Assembly (NCBI RefSeq): GCF_003473485.1
Contig: NC_053045.1
Coordinates: forward strand, 46,356,494 to 46,420,493
Source of the DNA: Medicago truncatula
Taxonomy: Eukaryota > Streptophyta > Magnoliopsida > Fabales > Fabaceae
Length of the DNA stretch: 64,000 nucleotides
Direction of reading: 5' to 3'
In this document: one piece after another, positions 49,073-63,538 of the stretch
Layout: each line of letters opens with the position of its first letter
How positions within the stretch are numbered: the stretch's first letter is position 1
Notes under the pieces: generated by a model
Seen by the model: only the letters and a program-made list of their open reading frames with translations
Databases searched by the model: none
What the model was told of the DNA's origin: nothing
Translations under genes and position numbers: made by a program

Positions 49073-52000
49073 ATGGCTTCCGGAGGCGATCACACCCATG
49101 TACATGATCATGATCATCATCACCACGACCATGACCACAAGCATGGTGATTCATTCATAGGCGCTGATGGAAAAGTGTACCATAGCCACGACGGTCTTGC
49201 ACCACACTCCCACGAACCAATCTACTCTCCCGGATTCTTCAGCAGAAGAGCTCAACCTCTTATCAACAGAGACTTCAACGAAAGAGCTTTCACTGTTGGC
49301 ATTGGTGGACCTGTTGGTACTGGCAAAACCGCTTTGATGTTAGCACTTTGTCAGAATCTAAGAGATCGTTACAGTCTGGCTGCTGTGACTAATGATATAT
49401 TTACCAAAGAAGATGGTGAGTTTTTGGTGAAACATAAAGCGCTTCCAGAAGAAAGAATACGTGCTGTTGAAACTGGTGGGTGTCCTCATGCTGCTATTCG
49501 CGAGGATATTAGTATTAATCTTGGTCCACTTGAAGAGCTTTCCAATCTTTATAAAGCTGATTTGCTTCTTTGTGAATCCGGTGGAGGTATTGTTAATTTA
49601 TTAGTATTACTCACTTAAATAATTTGTTAGTTGTTTCTAATTGAGTTAAAAAGACTGAATCACTAGTTTAGTGTGTGTTTGATATCACAATGGTTTTGCC
49701 AAAATTACGGTGAGCCAACAGGATTATGCTAAACTGACTGCAAATTCAAACATGAATTTTGTGTGTTTGGTTTCATAGTGGAAAGAGTCAATTTTTGTCA
49801 TTGCATAACCAAAAGACATGTCTCTTAAACTATAAGTATCGAAAATTTAGTCTCTCAAACTAGCTGAATTTGTCTTCGAAATTGAAAAACTTTGATCATA
49901 TTATTACTCTTGGATCCATAAGTTTGGTTTGGGAAATTGCTGTGGATGAACTACTTCAATCGACGGTTTTTGGTTTTAGATAACATTTTGAAATTTTATT
50001 AATTTGAGAGATCAAATTACGCGTCACCTACAATCTCAGGGGCTAAAATGAAGATCTACGCACTCTATGTTATTACACTTGTATATGTTTATAAGTTTGA
50101 GCCCAAAATTTTTGGATATTGATTTGAGTTTTTGTGCAGATAACTTGGCTGCCAATTTCAGCAGGGAACTGGCTGACTATATTATTTACATAATAGATGT
50201 ATCTGGTGGTGATAAAATTCCTAGGAAAGGTGGTCCTGGAATCACACAAGCTGATCTCCTTGTAAGTGCTATACGCAAAACTATCTCTGGCATGCATAAA
50301 TCTGTCTATATACAATTTTTTTTCATTTTATTTTTGAATTTGATGATTATGGAACTAATTGGACTTAATTTCAGGTGATAAACAAGACTGACCTTGCACA
50401 AGCAATTGGAGCTGACTTGGGTGTCATGGAGCGGGATGCTCTTAGGATGAGAGATGGGGGGCCATTTGTATTTGCTCAGGTTAGTTTAGGACGTTATCTA
50501 GTGTTTCTTTCTTGCAAACTTTGTGGCTTTGAGTATATCCAGCAACACTCAGATTCTCTGCAGTCAGGGAATCCACACAGTCACGTAGTCAGCATGTAAG
50601 GAATTGTTCGATCAAAGATCAGATGGCTTGGATCGCTTGATGGAGGATACCCGACTTCAGGGAATCCAATTCCCAAGTTAATGCCTGTTAATATTATTGG
50701 GTCATCTAAACCAATGTTTTAGAAACCAAACCGGACATCAAATTGGAAATCTCTGGGTCATGGTTCAACTGCTTTAAACTGTTTGAACCGGGATTGAAGC
50801 GCGGTTGAACCCTCATATAACTGAATCATAGCAGTGCCGGTGCACAGTTCAGTCAGTTGAACCGTCCAGTTTGACCCTTTATCACATCAGATAGAACACT
50901 TTGAATATTTTGGAGGAGCCGTAGGGTTAGTTTGTAGTTTGCACTAACTTTGCTAATTGATGATTGCTAGAGGAAATATACAGATCCATAAAGTACATTA
51001 ATTGGTGTAATGATGAGAGTATTTGAGGTTCCATATACAAAAGTTAATGCTAAAGCACATATATTCTACTTTTTGAAGAAAGCACATATATATACTTATT
51101 CATATGCACTACTATCCAACAAAAATACTAAAATAGGTTGTTGTCCATCAAAAAACTGCATGTTGGATTTAGCTGAGTTGGTATATACATTAGGTTTGTA
51201 TCTTGGTCTTCGAATTAATTTCATTCTTCTTCTGCTCCATCTTAACTGTTGAGTAGAAAACAACCGGTCCAGGTAATAAATTTGAAAGAGAAGTAAATCC
51301 TCCCAAGAATAACGAATGCCTTCTTCTTTCCATGTTATTTCTCAAATTACTGATGTTTGCTTGTTATTCTTTCCGTGTTAATTTCCTTTCCTTTTTGCTT
51401 CTCTGTTGACCACATTTGCTCTCCCGTCTTGTATAAATACCATTCCCATTGTTGAGTGTATTCTGAAAATATTGTTTCATCTTTCATAATAGTAAGGAAC
51501 CATTAATACAACGTGAATGACCTAACCTTAAAATCATGTATAGCCACAAAACCACTGAGCATTTTGCCTTGGTATCTGGTTGGAATTGCATATTTACCCT
51601 GTTTAAACAACTGAATTGTTCACAAGCAACTGTCATAGATCCACAGTCAGAATTTATATCAGACATTCAGAGAAAATTGATTGATAGATTGATTGGTGGA
51701 TATGTTGTATAGTGAATCTTAGATTTGTTTTTAAATAGGAAATTGTGAGTATTTATGATTGAAAGTTGGCTATATAGCATTGAATGTGTGTGTTGTGAGT
51801 ATTTATGATTGAAAGTTGGCTATATAACATTAAATGTGTGTGTTTATCTCATTTGATTTATTGAAGTGCATCAAGGTTTACATGAAGCATTTTTTCTTAT
51901 GCAAATTTTACTTCTGCTTATATAACTATTTCGCAGAACTGGTTCAGAAAATGGAAAGAAACAAAATATTGTGGGGGAGTTGCGCTTCTTTGTAACATCT

Positions 52001-52289
52001 TTAAGGCAGTAATAATAACACAGCTTCTTGTGAGCTTATCGTTGTTCAACCAAATCACTCACCTTATAGCACAGCGATTTTTTTCCGTCAGATTTTAAAT
52101 TTCTAGCAGCCTAACAGCATTCTTTACATGACCTTTCTTGTATTACAAATAACAATGACCTGCCAATATTTTACTACTCTTGTTAACTTTCTTTCTGCAT
52201 CCCAGGTGAAGCACAATGTTGGAGTAGAGGAAATTGTGAATCATGTTTTACAGGCATGGGAAGCAGCCACAGGGAAGAAACGCCATTGA
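49073..52289 (+). CDS. UREG: urease accessory GTPase UreG
   Basis: GTPase that delivers nickel to apo-urease together with UreD and UreF in the cytosol, needed for urea nitrogen recycling. Four exons: 49073-49586, 50140-50261, 50375-50479 and 52206-52289, giving 274 residues (Arabidopsis UreG 275). The His/Asp-rich N-terminus (about residues 6-48; [14 protein letters not shown]) is the plant metal-binding extension. P-loop GGPVGTGKT at 78-86, the nickel-binding Cys-Pro-His at 137-139 ([11 protein letters not shown]), GTP-base motif NKTD in exon 3, and the tail [11 protein letters not shown]. All catalytic motifs are present and no break is seen. Intron 3 is 1.7 kb and carries a CCGGTT-rich repeat fragment and a 50-bp tandem duplication. 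Ends with GKKRH and TGA. Confidence 0.97.
50715..50895. repeat. CCGGTT-rich repeat fragment in UreG intron 3
   Basis: Contains GTTTTAGAAACCAAACCGG, GGTTCAACTGC, TTTGAACCGGGATTGAA and GTTGAACCGTCCAGTTTG. Same family as 14100-14285 and 11340-11500. Confidence 0.45.
51743..51842 (+). repeat. 50-bp tandem duplication in UreG intron 3
   Basis: Two consecutive 50-bp units (opening TTGTGAGTATTTATGATTG) that differ at only two positions. Recent local duplication, about 360 bases before the acceptor of exon 4. Confidence 0.85.
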
Positions 52290-53940
52290 CATTTCTTTGA
52301 AAAATGCTGTTGAACTTGGATTGGTCAACAGGGGAATGATATATAAGAAAGATGGTAGCTCGAGTGAGGAGCGGACCGTAGTCTGTTGTCTTTTCATTCA
52401 TGTTAAGAAACTATTCTATTCTTTGAAGCATGTTACTACCTTGGATCTAATCAGTGTGTATGAGTTATGCGTCTATCTATCGCTAGTGGTCGTTCGGTAT
52501 AAATATGCAAATTCACACATCTATAAATGTGTATGGATCGCATATCTATCTACCCTGGCTGTGGCTACTATGTTAAATAACTATTTTCATTCATGTTGAC
52601 ATCTAGATCTCTTCATAAATATGCACGAGCATATATGAGATTATTTTATCACCTTCATTTAGCAAATACATGCTACATCTGTCTAGATTGCTTCAATCCA
52701 TAAATTAGTTTATTCAATTTAATTGAGTAATAGCCTTAAGGACTTGAACTATGACCATGCATGATTGTTGTGTTTGATGTGCAATACTTATCCAGTATAT
52801 TTAACTTTGAGCTTCGATATGTTTTAGTCCCCAAAAAATACGGTAATTATTGATTTTGGTCATCAAAAAATTTCGGTCAGTTTTTTGTCTCTCGCTTTTT
52901 TGAAAATGATCACAGTTGGCTCCTCTCAGTTAGAAAAGAGGGATTAAAAGCTGGCCAAAAGAATACGAAGCGATCCAATGGTGATCATTTCTTAGAAACG
53001 ATAGACTAAAAACATACTCAAGTCTTAACTTTAAATGTGTTTTTATGTGATATTTAACACGCATATGAACTCCTTTGGATTGTTATTATTATTTATAGGC
53101 CATAATTTATAGCAGATCCATCATCATGCCAGAAACACAATTGACTAGAGACCAAGTTCTTATAAAAAAAATACAGGGTTTTCAAATGTAATGTTAGTTA
53201 TTCAATTCTATTTAGGATGAATCAATTTGAAATATACAAATCGTCTGCAGAAGGGTTAGCTGGTCTAAGCCACAGCCACCACATGCTTATTTAAAATGTA
53301 ACTTAGATGCATTATTTCCTTTAGATCAAAATGTTGATGGTATGTTGGCTGCAAAATACGTGGTGGATAGCTTTCATTCTTCATGGGCAAATTTATCCAA
53401 GTTGTTTTAGATGATTGTAGAATCTTAATTGAGTCTTTATTTGAAAAATTCTCACGCTGAGTTCTCTAGTAGATAAACAAATTTGGTAACTCAATCTTAG
53501 CAAGGTAACCACATTAACATCCAGCTCTCAGTGCCATTCTTTTACATTTTTGAATATTTAATTATTGATGAAATGAATTAATTATTCTCCAGTTAAAAAA
53601 TGGTGTATCCAAAAAACAGAAAACATTTTAAAATATAATAAAGAGCCATAAAATATGAATCATCAAACAAAACAAAATATGCACACAAATTTTTCTTAAA
53701 CCACTTTCTAATTTATTTTTGGTGATCAAACCACTGTTTAGTTGTCTAGTTTAGTCATAGCAAAAAATTGGTATGAATAAAGTATGGATATTCGTAATAC
53801 ACAACAGCACAGAAAAGAGAAAATAAAGTATAGCAAATTATAATTTACAGAAAAAAAAGTTTCAAGTTTCAACCAATGTAGCGATCATAGCAAAGCGATT
53901 CATAGTTTTGCAATGAAATAAAAATAAAAATAAAAAAAAA
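52290..53940 (+). other. UreG 3' UTR and spacer
   Basis: The UreG UTR starts here. At 52820-53030 one sees arms of a short GTTTTAGTCCCCAAAA/ACTAAAAACAT inverted-repeat element. No other gene. Confidence 0.4.
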
Positions 53941-53946
53941 TACAAA

Positions 53947-53971
53947 TGCGGTGAGCGTGGATCGAACACGC

Positions 53972-54014
<43 letters not shown>

Positions 54015-54019
54015 CCCGC
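53947..54019 (-). tRNA. tRNA-Phe (GAA)
   Basis: A 73-base cloverleaf on the minus strand. It reads GCGGGGATAGCTCAGTTGGG, anticodon arm CAGACTGAAGATCTG (anticodon GAA), and T arm GCGTGTTCGATCCACGC, ending CACCGC plus discriminator A. Acceptor pairs GCGGGGA with TCACCGC, with one mismatch at the G4-position pair as is seen in plants. T-run on the 3' side. Confidence 0.92.
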
Positions 54020-54809
54020 TGATGTTAACACTTTACTTCTTTTAGTATAAAATGGCAATAGACAATCATAATTTAACATGGAATAGAAAATAATCACCTT
54101 CGTTTTCAACAGTTTTTTTTCTCTTTTTCGATTGAGCCTGTCACCCTCCCACTGCTATTTTATTTATTCTCTTTTTAACACATTCTATTGTGATACATTT
54201 CAAAAAACACTAATATTGCTAGCCAACTCTCTCTTTCATTTTCAAAAAACATAAGAATGATAGCTTGTATGTGTGAGCCATCATAAATTTTGATCCTTGA
54301 AAATAGACTGCTTGAGATCAAAGTATTCATGATTGGTTACTCGTGAAGGAACAACACCACAACCTTCCATTTGAAGTATTGCAATACAAATATATATCAT
54401 CAAATCATATTTAATTATTTTTTCCAAAAATTATAGTCGCTTTCTTGCACAATTGTCTACACAACCTATGGTAAGTATTCACATACACACTTATAATGTT
54501 CATTAATACATGTGAAAACTATACATTGAAAAATCTGTGAAGAAAAATAATGGCATACACCAATCAAACTTCACTTTTTGATGAATGCACTCTATCATCT
54601 TACCTTTCATAAAATCATAATTCATATCCCACTTACATATAAAGTGCATGCACCAAAAACTAAAGTGAAAAATTAACAAACCAACAGCCTAATCAAAATG
54701 TAATAGAAAAAAGTCATCCTTTTTTTTTTTTTTTTTACAAATCAAATCAAAGTGATAAAGGTCAAATCTCACTAGATCATGGCAAACACTTATAATACCT
54801 CGTCACATA

Positions 54810-57722
54810 TTAGTCAAACAAATTCCCAAGTGCATTTATCTTTCCACATGCAATTGGCAACATCTCCTTTTGATTTTGATTTTGTTGCCTTTGAGGAATA
54901 TCTTGGTAAGATGACATAGTTGATTCATCACTTCCTTCAATCACTCCTTGCTTTCTCATATATTCCAATTTGTCTTGGAAGAGATAAATCAATCCAATGA
55001 AAAAGACTTCCACCGTAAAAAGTATAGTCCAAAACATTGTGCTTTTTAAGGTTCTCTTGTGATATGCTTTTAATCCTGTGAAAATGTTGATGATCCCCAC
55101 AAGGGAAACTATTGTCCCTAGTATCCAGTGTACAAAGTACCAATAACTCCTTTGTTTCTTTCCCCTGCAAATTCAATTAGAATATTTAAAACAACTACTA
55201 GATTAAAACATTATAGTAGTATGTTTGATTTCTTTTAAAACAATTAACTATTTTCATTTCATATTTTTACTTTAAAAAATTTAATTTGTAGACATTCAAT
55301 GTAAAATTACACATATATACTTTTAACTATATTCGATTGTTGTGACACTTTGTTATATTCGTTCTTAAAATATCCTTTCAAATATCTATGTATAAATGTG
55401 ATTAATGTGTAAAATTAGTCCCTCAAACTTTCATACAGAGGAACTAATTTGTCCCCCGCATGAAAATGTGAGGAGTTAATTATTTTTTGTCAGACCCATT
55501 GAAAATTATGAGGGACTAAAATGAGTTTATTTAGTCTAAGAATAATAAGGTAGCAATTTTGTAATGAAAAAAAAAAAGAAGTGCAAATAAAAACAATTTT
55601 TCTAACCAAATAACTCTACAGTTTTCCCTGCTGATTAACATGCATGAAAAAATGTAGAAAATTAAAATGGCCATTTTTACTATATGAACTATGAAGTTTG
55701 TGTTGTTTGATTGTTAGCTTTATATGAGGTATAAATATTAATGAATTAACCTGTGAGGTCTGAAAAATCCAATGAATGCTTGCACAAGTATAGCACCATA
55801 AAGTGCTAAACCTAATCTTTGATGGTTATTGTCAAATGAATTCTCAAATTTTATCAATGACATAGCTGCTCCAACTGTGGCAAGAAGCACTGAAAGCATC
55901 TGTTAGATGAAATGTTAGACTATTTTTACAACGAGGATAGAAAGGTAAAAAGAAACATTAAGTATATATACTGCATCCGAACAGCTGAAAAAAAATACAA
56001 CTATTTCAAATGTATAGAACTTATGGTTCTCAAATTTTAGTCATGATAATGTTTTTTAAAGGGTAATGTTAACCGGTGTCCGGAACACTTGTTAAGGAAT
56101 CAAATGTAATAAATATTGCATTGGAACTTGTGTTGTCAACTCCTCAAAAGTATGAAAAGTGTTATTTTTATTTTAAAATTTCTTTTTTTAGGTTCCTTAG
56201 TCAATGCCCGAAGGCACATGTTAATATGACCCTTTTTAAAAGGAAACATGATAATGTTGTTATCAAGAAAAACAAATAAGAATAAGTATATAATCTTTTG
56301 TTTTTAATGGAAGAGTAGTTTAAACTTGCATGATATAAAAGAAAATTAATACTCCATCCGTTTTAAAATGAGTGTCGTTTTAGATCTTTACACACATATT
56401 AAAAAATGCAATGATTAAAAGAAAAAGAAAGGTTATTTTACCAAATTATAATTATTAGTTATTGGTTAGTTTTAAAAGTAATACTTTGGAAGTAGTGTGT
56501 AGAGTATTAATTGGATGGTACAATTGAAAAGAAAAAGTTATTATTGCATTGAAAACTAAAAATGATGATATTCATTTCAAAACAATTTTTTTTTGCTAAA
56601 GCTACACTCATTTTAAAACGGAAGGATTAATTTTTTTTTTTTAAAAAAACATTGGACACACCACTATAAAAGTTAAAGCAAGTTATGATTATGTTGTTAC
56701 ACAAAGATCAAAATTTCAATGATTACAGAATGTAACATTCAAGAAAGCATCTTGTATACTCCTCCACTAAGATAATTTAACACTACTCCACTTGTCAAGT
56801 TTTTAACAAAAAAATGCACTTTCATTGTATAATTTTATGAGTTGTGTTATTTCAACATTTATATATGATAATTTTTGTGACAATCAAAATTTTATAAAGG
56901 AAATAAGGTGGTAGTACAAAAACTAAAGCAATAGAGAGAGAAAATTAAAAGATAATGTGAGTATGAGAGATAAAATTATCATAAAAGTTGTAAAAAATAA
57001 TTGTTTCAAATATCATTTCTCTAATTTTATCTTGGGGCATTTTTTAAAAAACTATATGTAGAAATATAGTTAAGAAACTAAATTTATAAATTTTTTCCTT
57101 TCCATATAAATTGATCTTTTCCTTAAACATTCAATACCTTGTTAGCATGACCCTTTTAATCACAGGAATTAATAGAAGAGATACATGACCTGAAAAGCAA
57201 CATGGAAATAGAAGAGTATTCTGCTCCTTCTTGATCCAGGTTCTGCTTTATTGGATCCTCGAATTGTAAGTATTCCAAGAGGCATTAAGAATCCCACTGA
57301 ACCCCATAGAAGCAATCCATGTAATGCTATATCTGATGCTTTTTGATGATTTACCTGCTATATTAACCACCAGTACTTATAATAAAGGAATGATCACTGC
57401 TAAAAACTGGTCATTTATTAACCAAAAATTGGTCACTAAATTGATAAAATGAATATTGATGACCTATTTATTTGCCAATTTAAAATTGTTGTTAAATCAA
57501 TAGCTGCTAGATAGTTAGCAGCATTGAGAAGAAGTAGAACATGACAGATAAAATACATGCAAAATTCCAAAGAAATTTGTATACCTTGTGAACTTTGCTA
57601 TTTGTGTTCCTTTGGCTGTTAAACTGATTCACTTCCTTCAAGGTTGTGCATTGAGTGAAGGGTATAACAAATGCATAAAATGAAACAATAACAAAGCACG
57701 CTGACTTGTAAGAAATGTGCAT
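54810..57722 (-). CDS. cytochrome b561-domain membrane protein (secretory signal, five to six helices)
   Basis: Four exons on the minus strand: 57722-57585, 57357-57190, 55899-55751 and 55164-54810, giving 269 residues. Residues 1-25 are a signal peptide ([19 protein letters not shown]); I chose the ATG at 57722 because it places this peptide at the terminus, though an in-frame ATG exists at 57749. The b561 core follows: [82 protein letters not shown] and [20 protein letters not shown]. The four heme-ligand His residues (LHG, FHV, NHQ, VHW) are all present, so transmembrane electron transfer with ascorbate is likely. Family: plant cytochrome b561-domain proteins like At2g30890. Exon 2 has a tandem acceptor (TAGCAG). 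No breaks. Confidence 0.9.
56064..56231. repeat. short GTTAACCGGTGTCC-type MITE in the b561 gene intron
   Basis: Opens TGTTAACCGGTGTCCGGAACACTTGTTAAGG and closes CCTTAGTCAATGCCCGAAGGCACATGTTAA. About 170 bp, in intron 2 of the b561 gene. Same family as 40912-41072. Confidence 0.6.
56352..56627. mobile_element. Stowaway MITE in the b561 gene intron
   Basis: A 276-bp element with ends CTCCATCCGTTTTAAAATGAGTG and complement of ATCCTTCCGTTTTAAAATGAGTG, flanked by TA on both sides. Classical Tc1/mariner-type MITE. No coding capacity. Confidence 0.8.
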
Positions 57723-59270
57723 TCTCCTAGCACAATAACTCAGCAACACAAAACTACAAGGTACTGATTACTATTTACTACCCTTAAGCTTCTCCCACTG
57801 TTTCTCTCTGAGTTTTGAAGCTAAATATGCTTTAAGATATGATTGTTTCTGGTATGGCAGAGGGAGCTTTTAAAGTGTGTTAATGAAGGGACTTATCTGC
57901 TTTTTGTATAAAGAAGCTTTAAATTTCCAAGGGGAGGATGCAATACAATACATGCAATATATGAATATGTTATATGTCATGTCACTATGTGAGTTAGTTG
58001 AATGTAAATTTTAGCTTATGTTAGAAAGAAAGTATATTAAAATTGAAAAAGTTGAGACTATACTACCTCACTTTCTAACGTGGGGTTGGTTGACATTTGA
58101 TACTGATAGGTCAAAATCCTATTGATGTGTTCTTTGAATATATATGTTTTAAGGAGGACAATTTGTATGTGAAGGTGGATAAAATTAAGTCAGATCAATC
58201 GATGACAATTTTATTCTTGGGTCCATAAATCATTTGGTACAACAAGAATTGCTAGCAGCAGATACCTTGTTTAATCAACAAAAAGAAAATGCTATCTCTC
58301 AACAGTATAAGTAGGAGTTTCAGTAAAGGTGTTAAAACTTAAAATAGTGAAAGGCTTAAAACGATACATTTCATATTTGACGAGTTCATTAGTTCGTACT
58401 AAGCTCACATGTGATGTTGCTGGATCAGTAGTGTCTTGATGCAATTTCAAGAGGGTAATGCTTTGATGTATCATGATGTGTGATTAGGGTCGTCATGTTT
58501 ATCATTTGATCGGATGAAAGTGCTCATCATTCGCATATATTCTGTATAGGCCAATGATATAGAAGCGAGTCAAGTTTTGCGCCACATATAAGTTTATTTT
58601 TATGGTTGGATTAAATGTGATATATGTGATTTATTGATATGCTGCAAGACTAATTTACTTATACACATTAGTTTTTTTTTTTTTTTTTTAGGGATTATAC
58701 ACATTAGATAAAACCTCTTAAATACTCGTCAAGAGAAACACTACTTTTCCGAAGATTTATAAAAATGTTTTTAGTTCGGCTCTAAAAACATCTTTGAGGT
58801 TGCATCCTCACCTAGATATTATAGGACAGAGGAAGTAGAGTTTGTTTAATATTTTTTATTTTTGGAAAAATGATATGCACCGCTGGTGTGAACTATTTTT
58901 ACACCAAATGTTCAGTAAAATAAAATATGTGGTAGTTTTTTTTTTGTTTTTGTTTTTGGGTACAAGGTAGTTATTTTTAAATATCAATTACAAATTAGGT
59001 TGAGCTCTTCCATCGAGCATATTCATAAATGTTCCAACGTAAACCAATATTTAAAATTATTAGAACTTTCATCCACAATCGACGATATTAATGAAAAATA
59101 AAAATGCACATTCCTTCTCATATTTACGACTTAGAGAGCAACTTATATTGACGTCGGTTAAATACATGTAACATACTTATTTTCTGCTATTTTAATCAAA
59201 CCAATGTTAGTTAAGTCACTTCAATAGTAAACACGTAGAAGACCATTAATATCTACTGTCAAAAGATGAC
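57723..59270. other. promoter of the b561 gene and AT-rich spacer
   Basis: The b561 gene promoter lies on the left. The rest has no supported gene; text is AT-rich with T-runs (58672-58691, 58936-58955). Confidence 0.4.
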
Positions 59271-59273
59271 GTA

Positions 59274-60553
59274 TGTTGTCTTTGAAGGTGAGAAAAAACA
59301 CAAGAAGGGGGGTTGAATTGTGTTAGCTTTTTCTTTTCTTTTTCTCCTAACTGAAACAAGCAGTTCAGAAGCAGATAGAGTTCTACTTCTGAATAGATGT
59401 TCAGAGCTAGATGCAGCGGATGAGAACAGAGAGAAGAAAGACACAGACAATTTATACAGGTTCCTTCCACAAACCGGAAGTCAGTCATGTCCCCCTTACA
59501 CTTCCAAGAGGAGTTCACTATGTAATATCTGATTACAATTACTCACTGCTAAAACTAGCAAGAGACTTCAACTTGCTCAAGCACAACTGCAAGAGACTTC
59601 CTATGCTCCTGAACAAGATCAAGAGACTTCTAAATTCAAACATAATTACAATGAAAAATGTTTGAGGTTGAACACTTGATATACAATCAGTGGTGTTCAC
59701 AATACAAATCAGATACAGACTCTTAAAGACTTTAGAATTTCTAAGATGTAAACTTTGATAAGAAATTCTAAGTGAACTTTGGAGTGAAGAGCAATTTGAA
59801 CAGAGTTTTTGCTTAGCTGATGCGTATATTGTTCTTGTGATACTTTGTGTCTTCAGTCCCTTATATAGAGGTTTGAGAGAGACGTTAAATTGTCAGCACA
59901 TCCAAAATAGAGTCGTTTGAAGCTTTGATAATTCACCATTGATCCTTTGTCTGATATGGTTATTGTCGTATGAAGGATCAATTTCAAATGCGTTCCCAAT
60001 GTGTATAAACATTGTTTGCAGGCAGAGCTGTTTTTCTCGTCTTGTAGCAGAGACAAAAACAGAGTAGTGAAAGTAGTGGTTGTACACTTCGTACAATCGT
60101 ACTATGTCAACGCTCTTTGAAGAATTAACATCCAATGCATTTTAAACTAGCCGTTGTCACACTCTTCCAGTCTTCTTTAATTTTATAGGCGAATTAGAGT
60201 CCTTGAAACAGCTTTTGAAAGCTTGAGTTCCATCTCTTGATGAACTGCAGCTTCTAGTGATACATAGCTTCTGATGAACTAGGCTTCTGATGACATCATC
60301 ACTTCAGAAGCACTTTGTCTTCAGGAGCACTTCAAACTCCAGGAGCAGGTTTCTTCAGACGCTTTAAGCTTCTCTTTTTGTTGATATTGTTACTCTTTAT
60401 TTGTTCTTTCACGATCAATTTTAGATGTCAAATTTTGTCTATAGTCATGTACACTTGAACAAATATTAGCGTATCCAATTGACAATTTTTAATACTTTGT
60501 TATCTTCAAAACTCTTAAAGGGTTATTATTGCTAAACATATTTTGTTCCAACA
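59274..60553 (-). mobile_element. solo-LTR-like fossil (Copia/Sirevirus type suggested)
   Basis: A 1280-bp block with TG..CA borders (minus strand: TGTTGGAACAAAATATGTTT at the start, CAAAGACAACA at the end). The 5' text resembles legume Sirevirus/Maximus LTRs. The GGGGGGTTGAATTGTG region near the low end is a hallmark of these repeats. No internal coding region is attached. A matching 5-bp duplication was not seen. Looks like an old solo LTR. Confidence 0.5.
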
Positions 60554-60856
60554 GTCTTTCGTCGACAACACAGAACTACAAAGTACGAATGCAATGCTCT
60601 AAGGCACATGCTATGTTAGCATCTTTTAATATTTTTTTTTATTTGTACAATGTAAGAAAAGCAATTCAAGGATAAGTTCTAATAAAAAAAAAAAAACCGT
60701 TGTTAAATTGGATCCCTATGCATTGTTTCCAAAACAAAGAAGAATTAAAAAAGGAGTAAAATTTTCTATCTTTCGATAGAGAAACTGAGGGACTTCAGAG
60801 CAATACGGGGGCCTAAAGAACAATTATCTATATTTGGATAATTCCAACTTTTGATA

Positions 60857-60933
60857 GGCCCATATTTTGGGCTGACAGGCTCAGCTGCTACCAAAAGCTC
60901 ACAAGCCCAACATCTACTTTCACAAAACCCTAA
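60857..60933 (+). promoter_or_regulatory. ribosomal-protein promoter motifs (site II and telo box)
   Basis: Three site II elements (GGCCCA at 60857-60862, TGGGCT at 60868-60873, AGCCCA at 60904-60909) and one telo box AAACCCTAA at 60925-60933, 120-200 bases before the RPS14 ATG. This pairing is typical of plant ribosomal-protein and cell-growth genes and is bound by TCP and Telo-box factors. Confidence 0.8.
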
Positions 60934-61052
60934 TCCATAGATAAATTTCTTTTCTCCCATATAAACGAAAACCATCGACGCTTTGTTCTCTCTGAAGAGG
61001 AAGAAGGTGCACGCCGGCGGATTGAAGTAGGAACCCAACACCACCTTCAGCA

Positions 61053-63232
<2,180 letters not shown>

Positions 63233-63538
63233 GTTTGCTATGGTATTATGGAAGGAGCTGCTTATGTTTTTATTTTGGTCACCGTGTTTTTGTTTCTTTC
63301 CAGACTGTATTGTGGCATATTCAAAAGTTCTACATGAGTTTATTTAGATACAAGTTAAGAGTCAAATGAAAGTTTTTCATGTTTCTTCTATGATTTACAC
63401 TTTTGCGGATTTGATAAATTGCTTCATCTAATTTTTGTTTTGTTCTCTCATGTTTACTTTATACCGTATGAGAATTAGTACTTAATGGCATTGGTATAAT
63501 TACCATTGAAATATCAATGGCTGTGAAATTCCTAGTTA

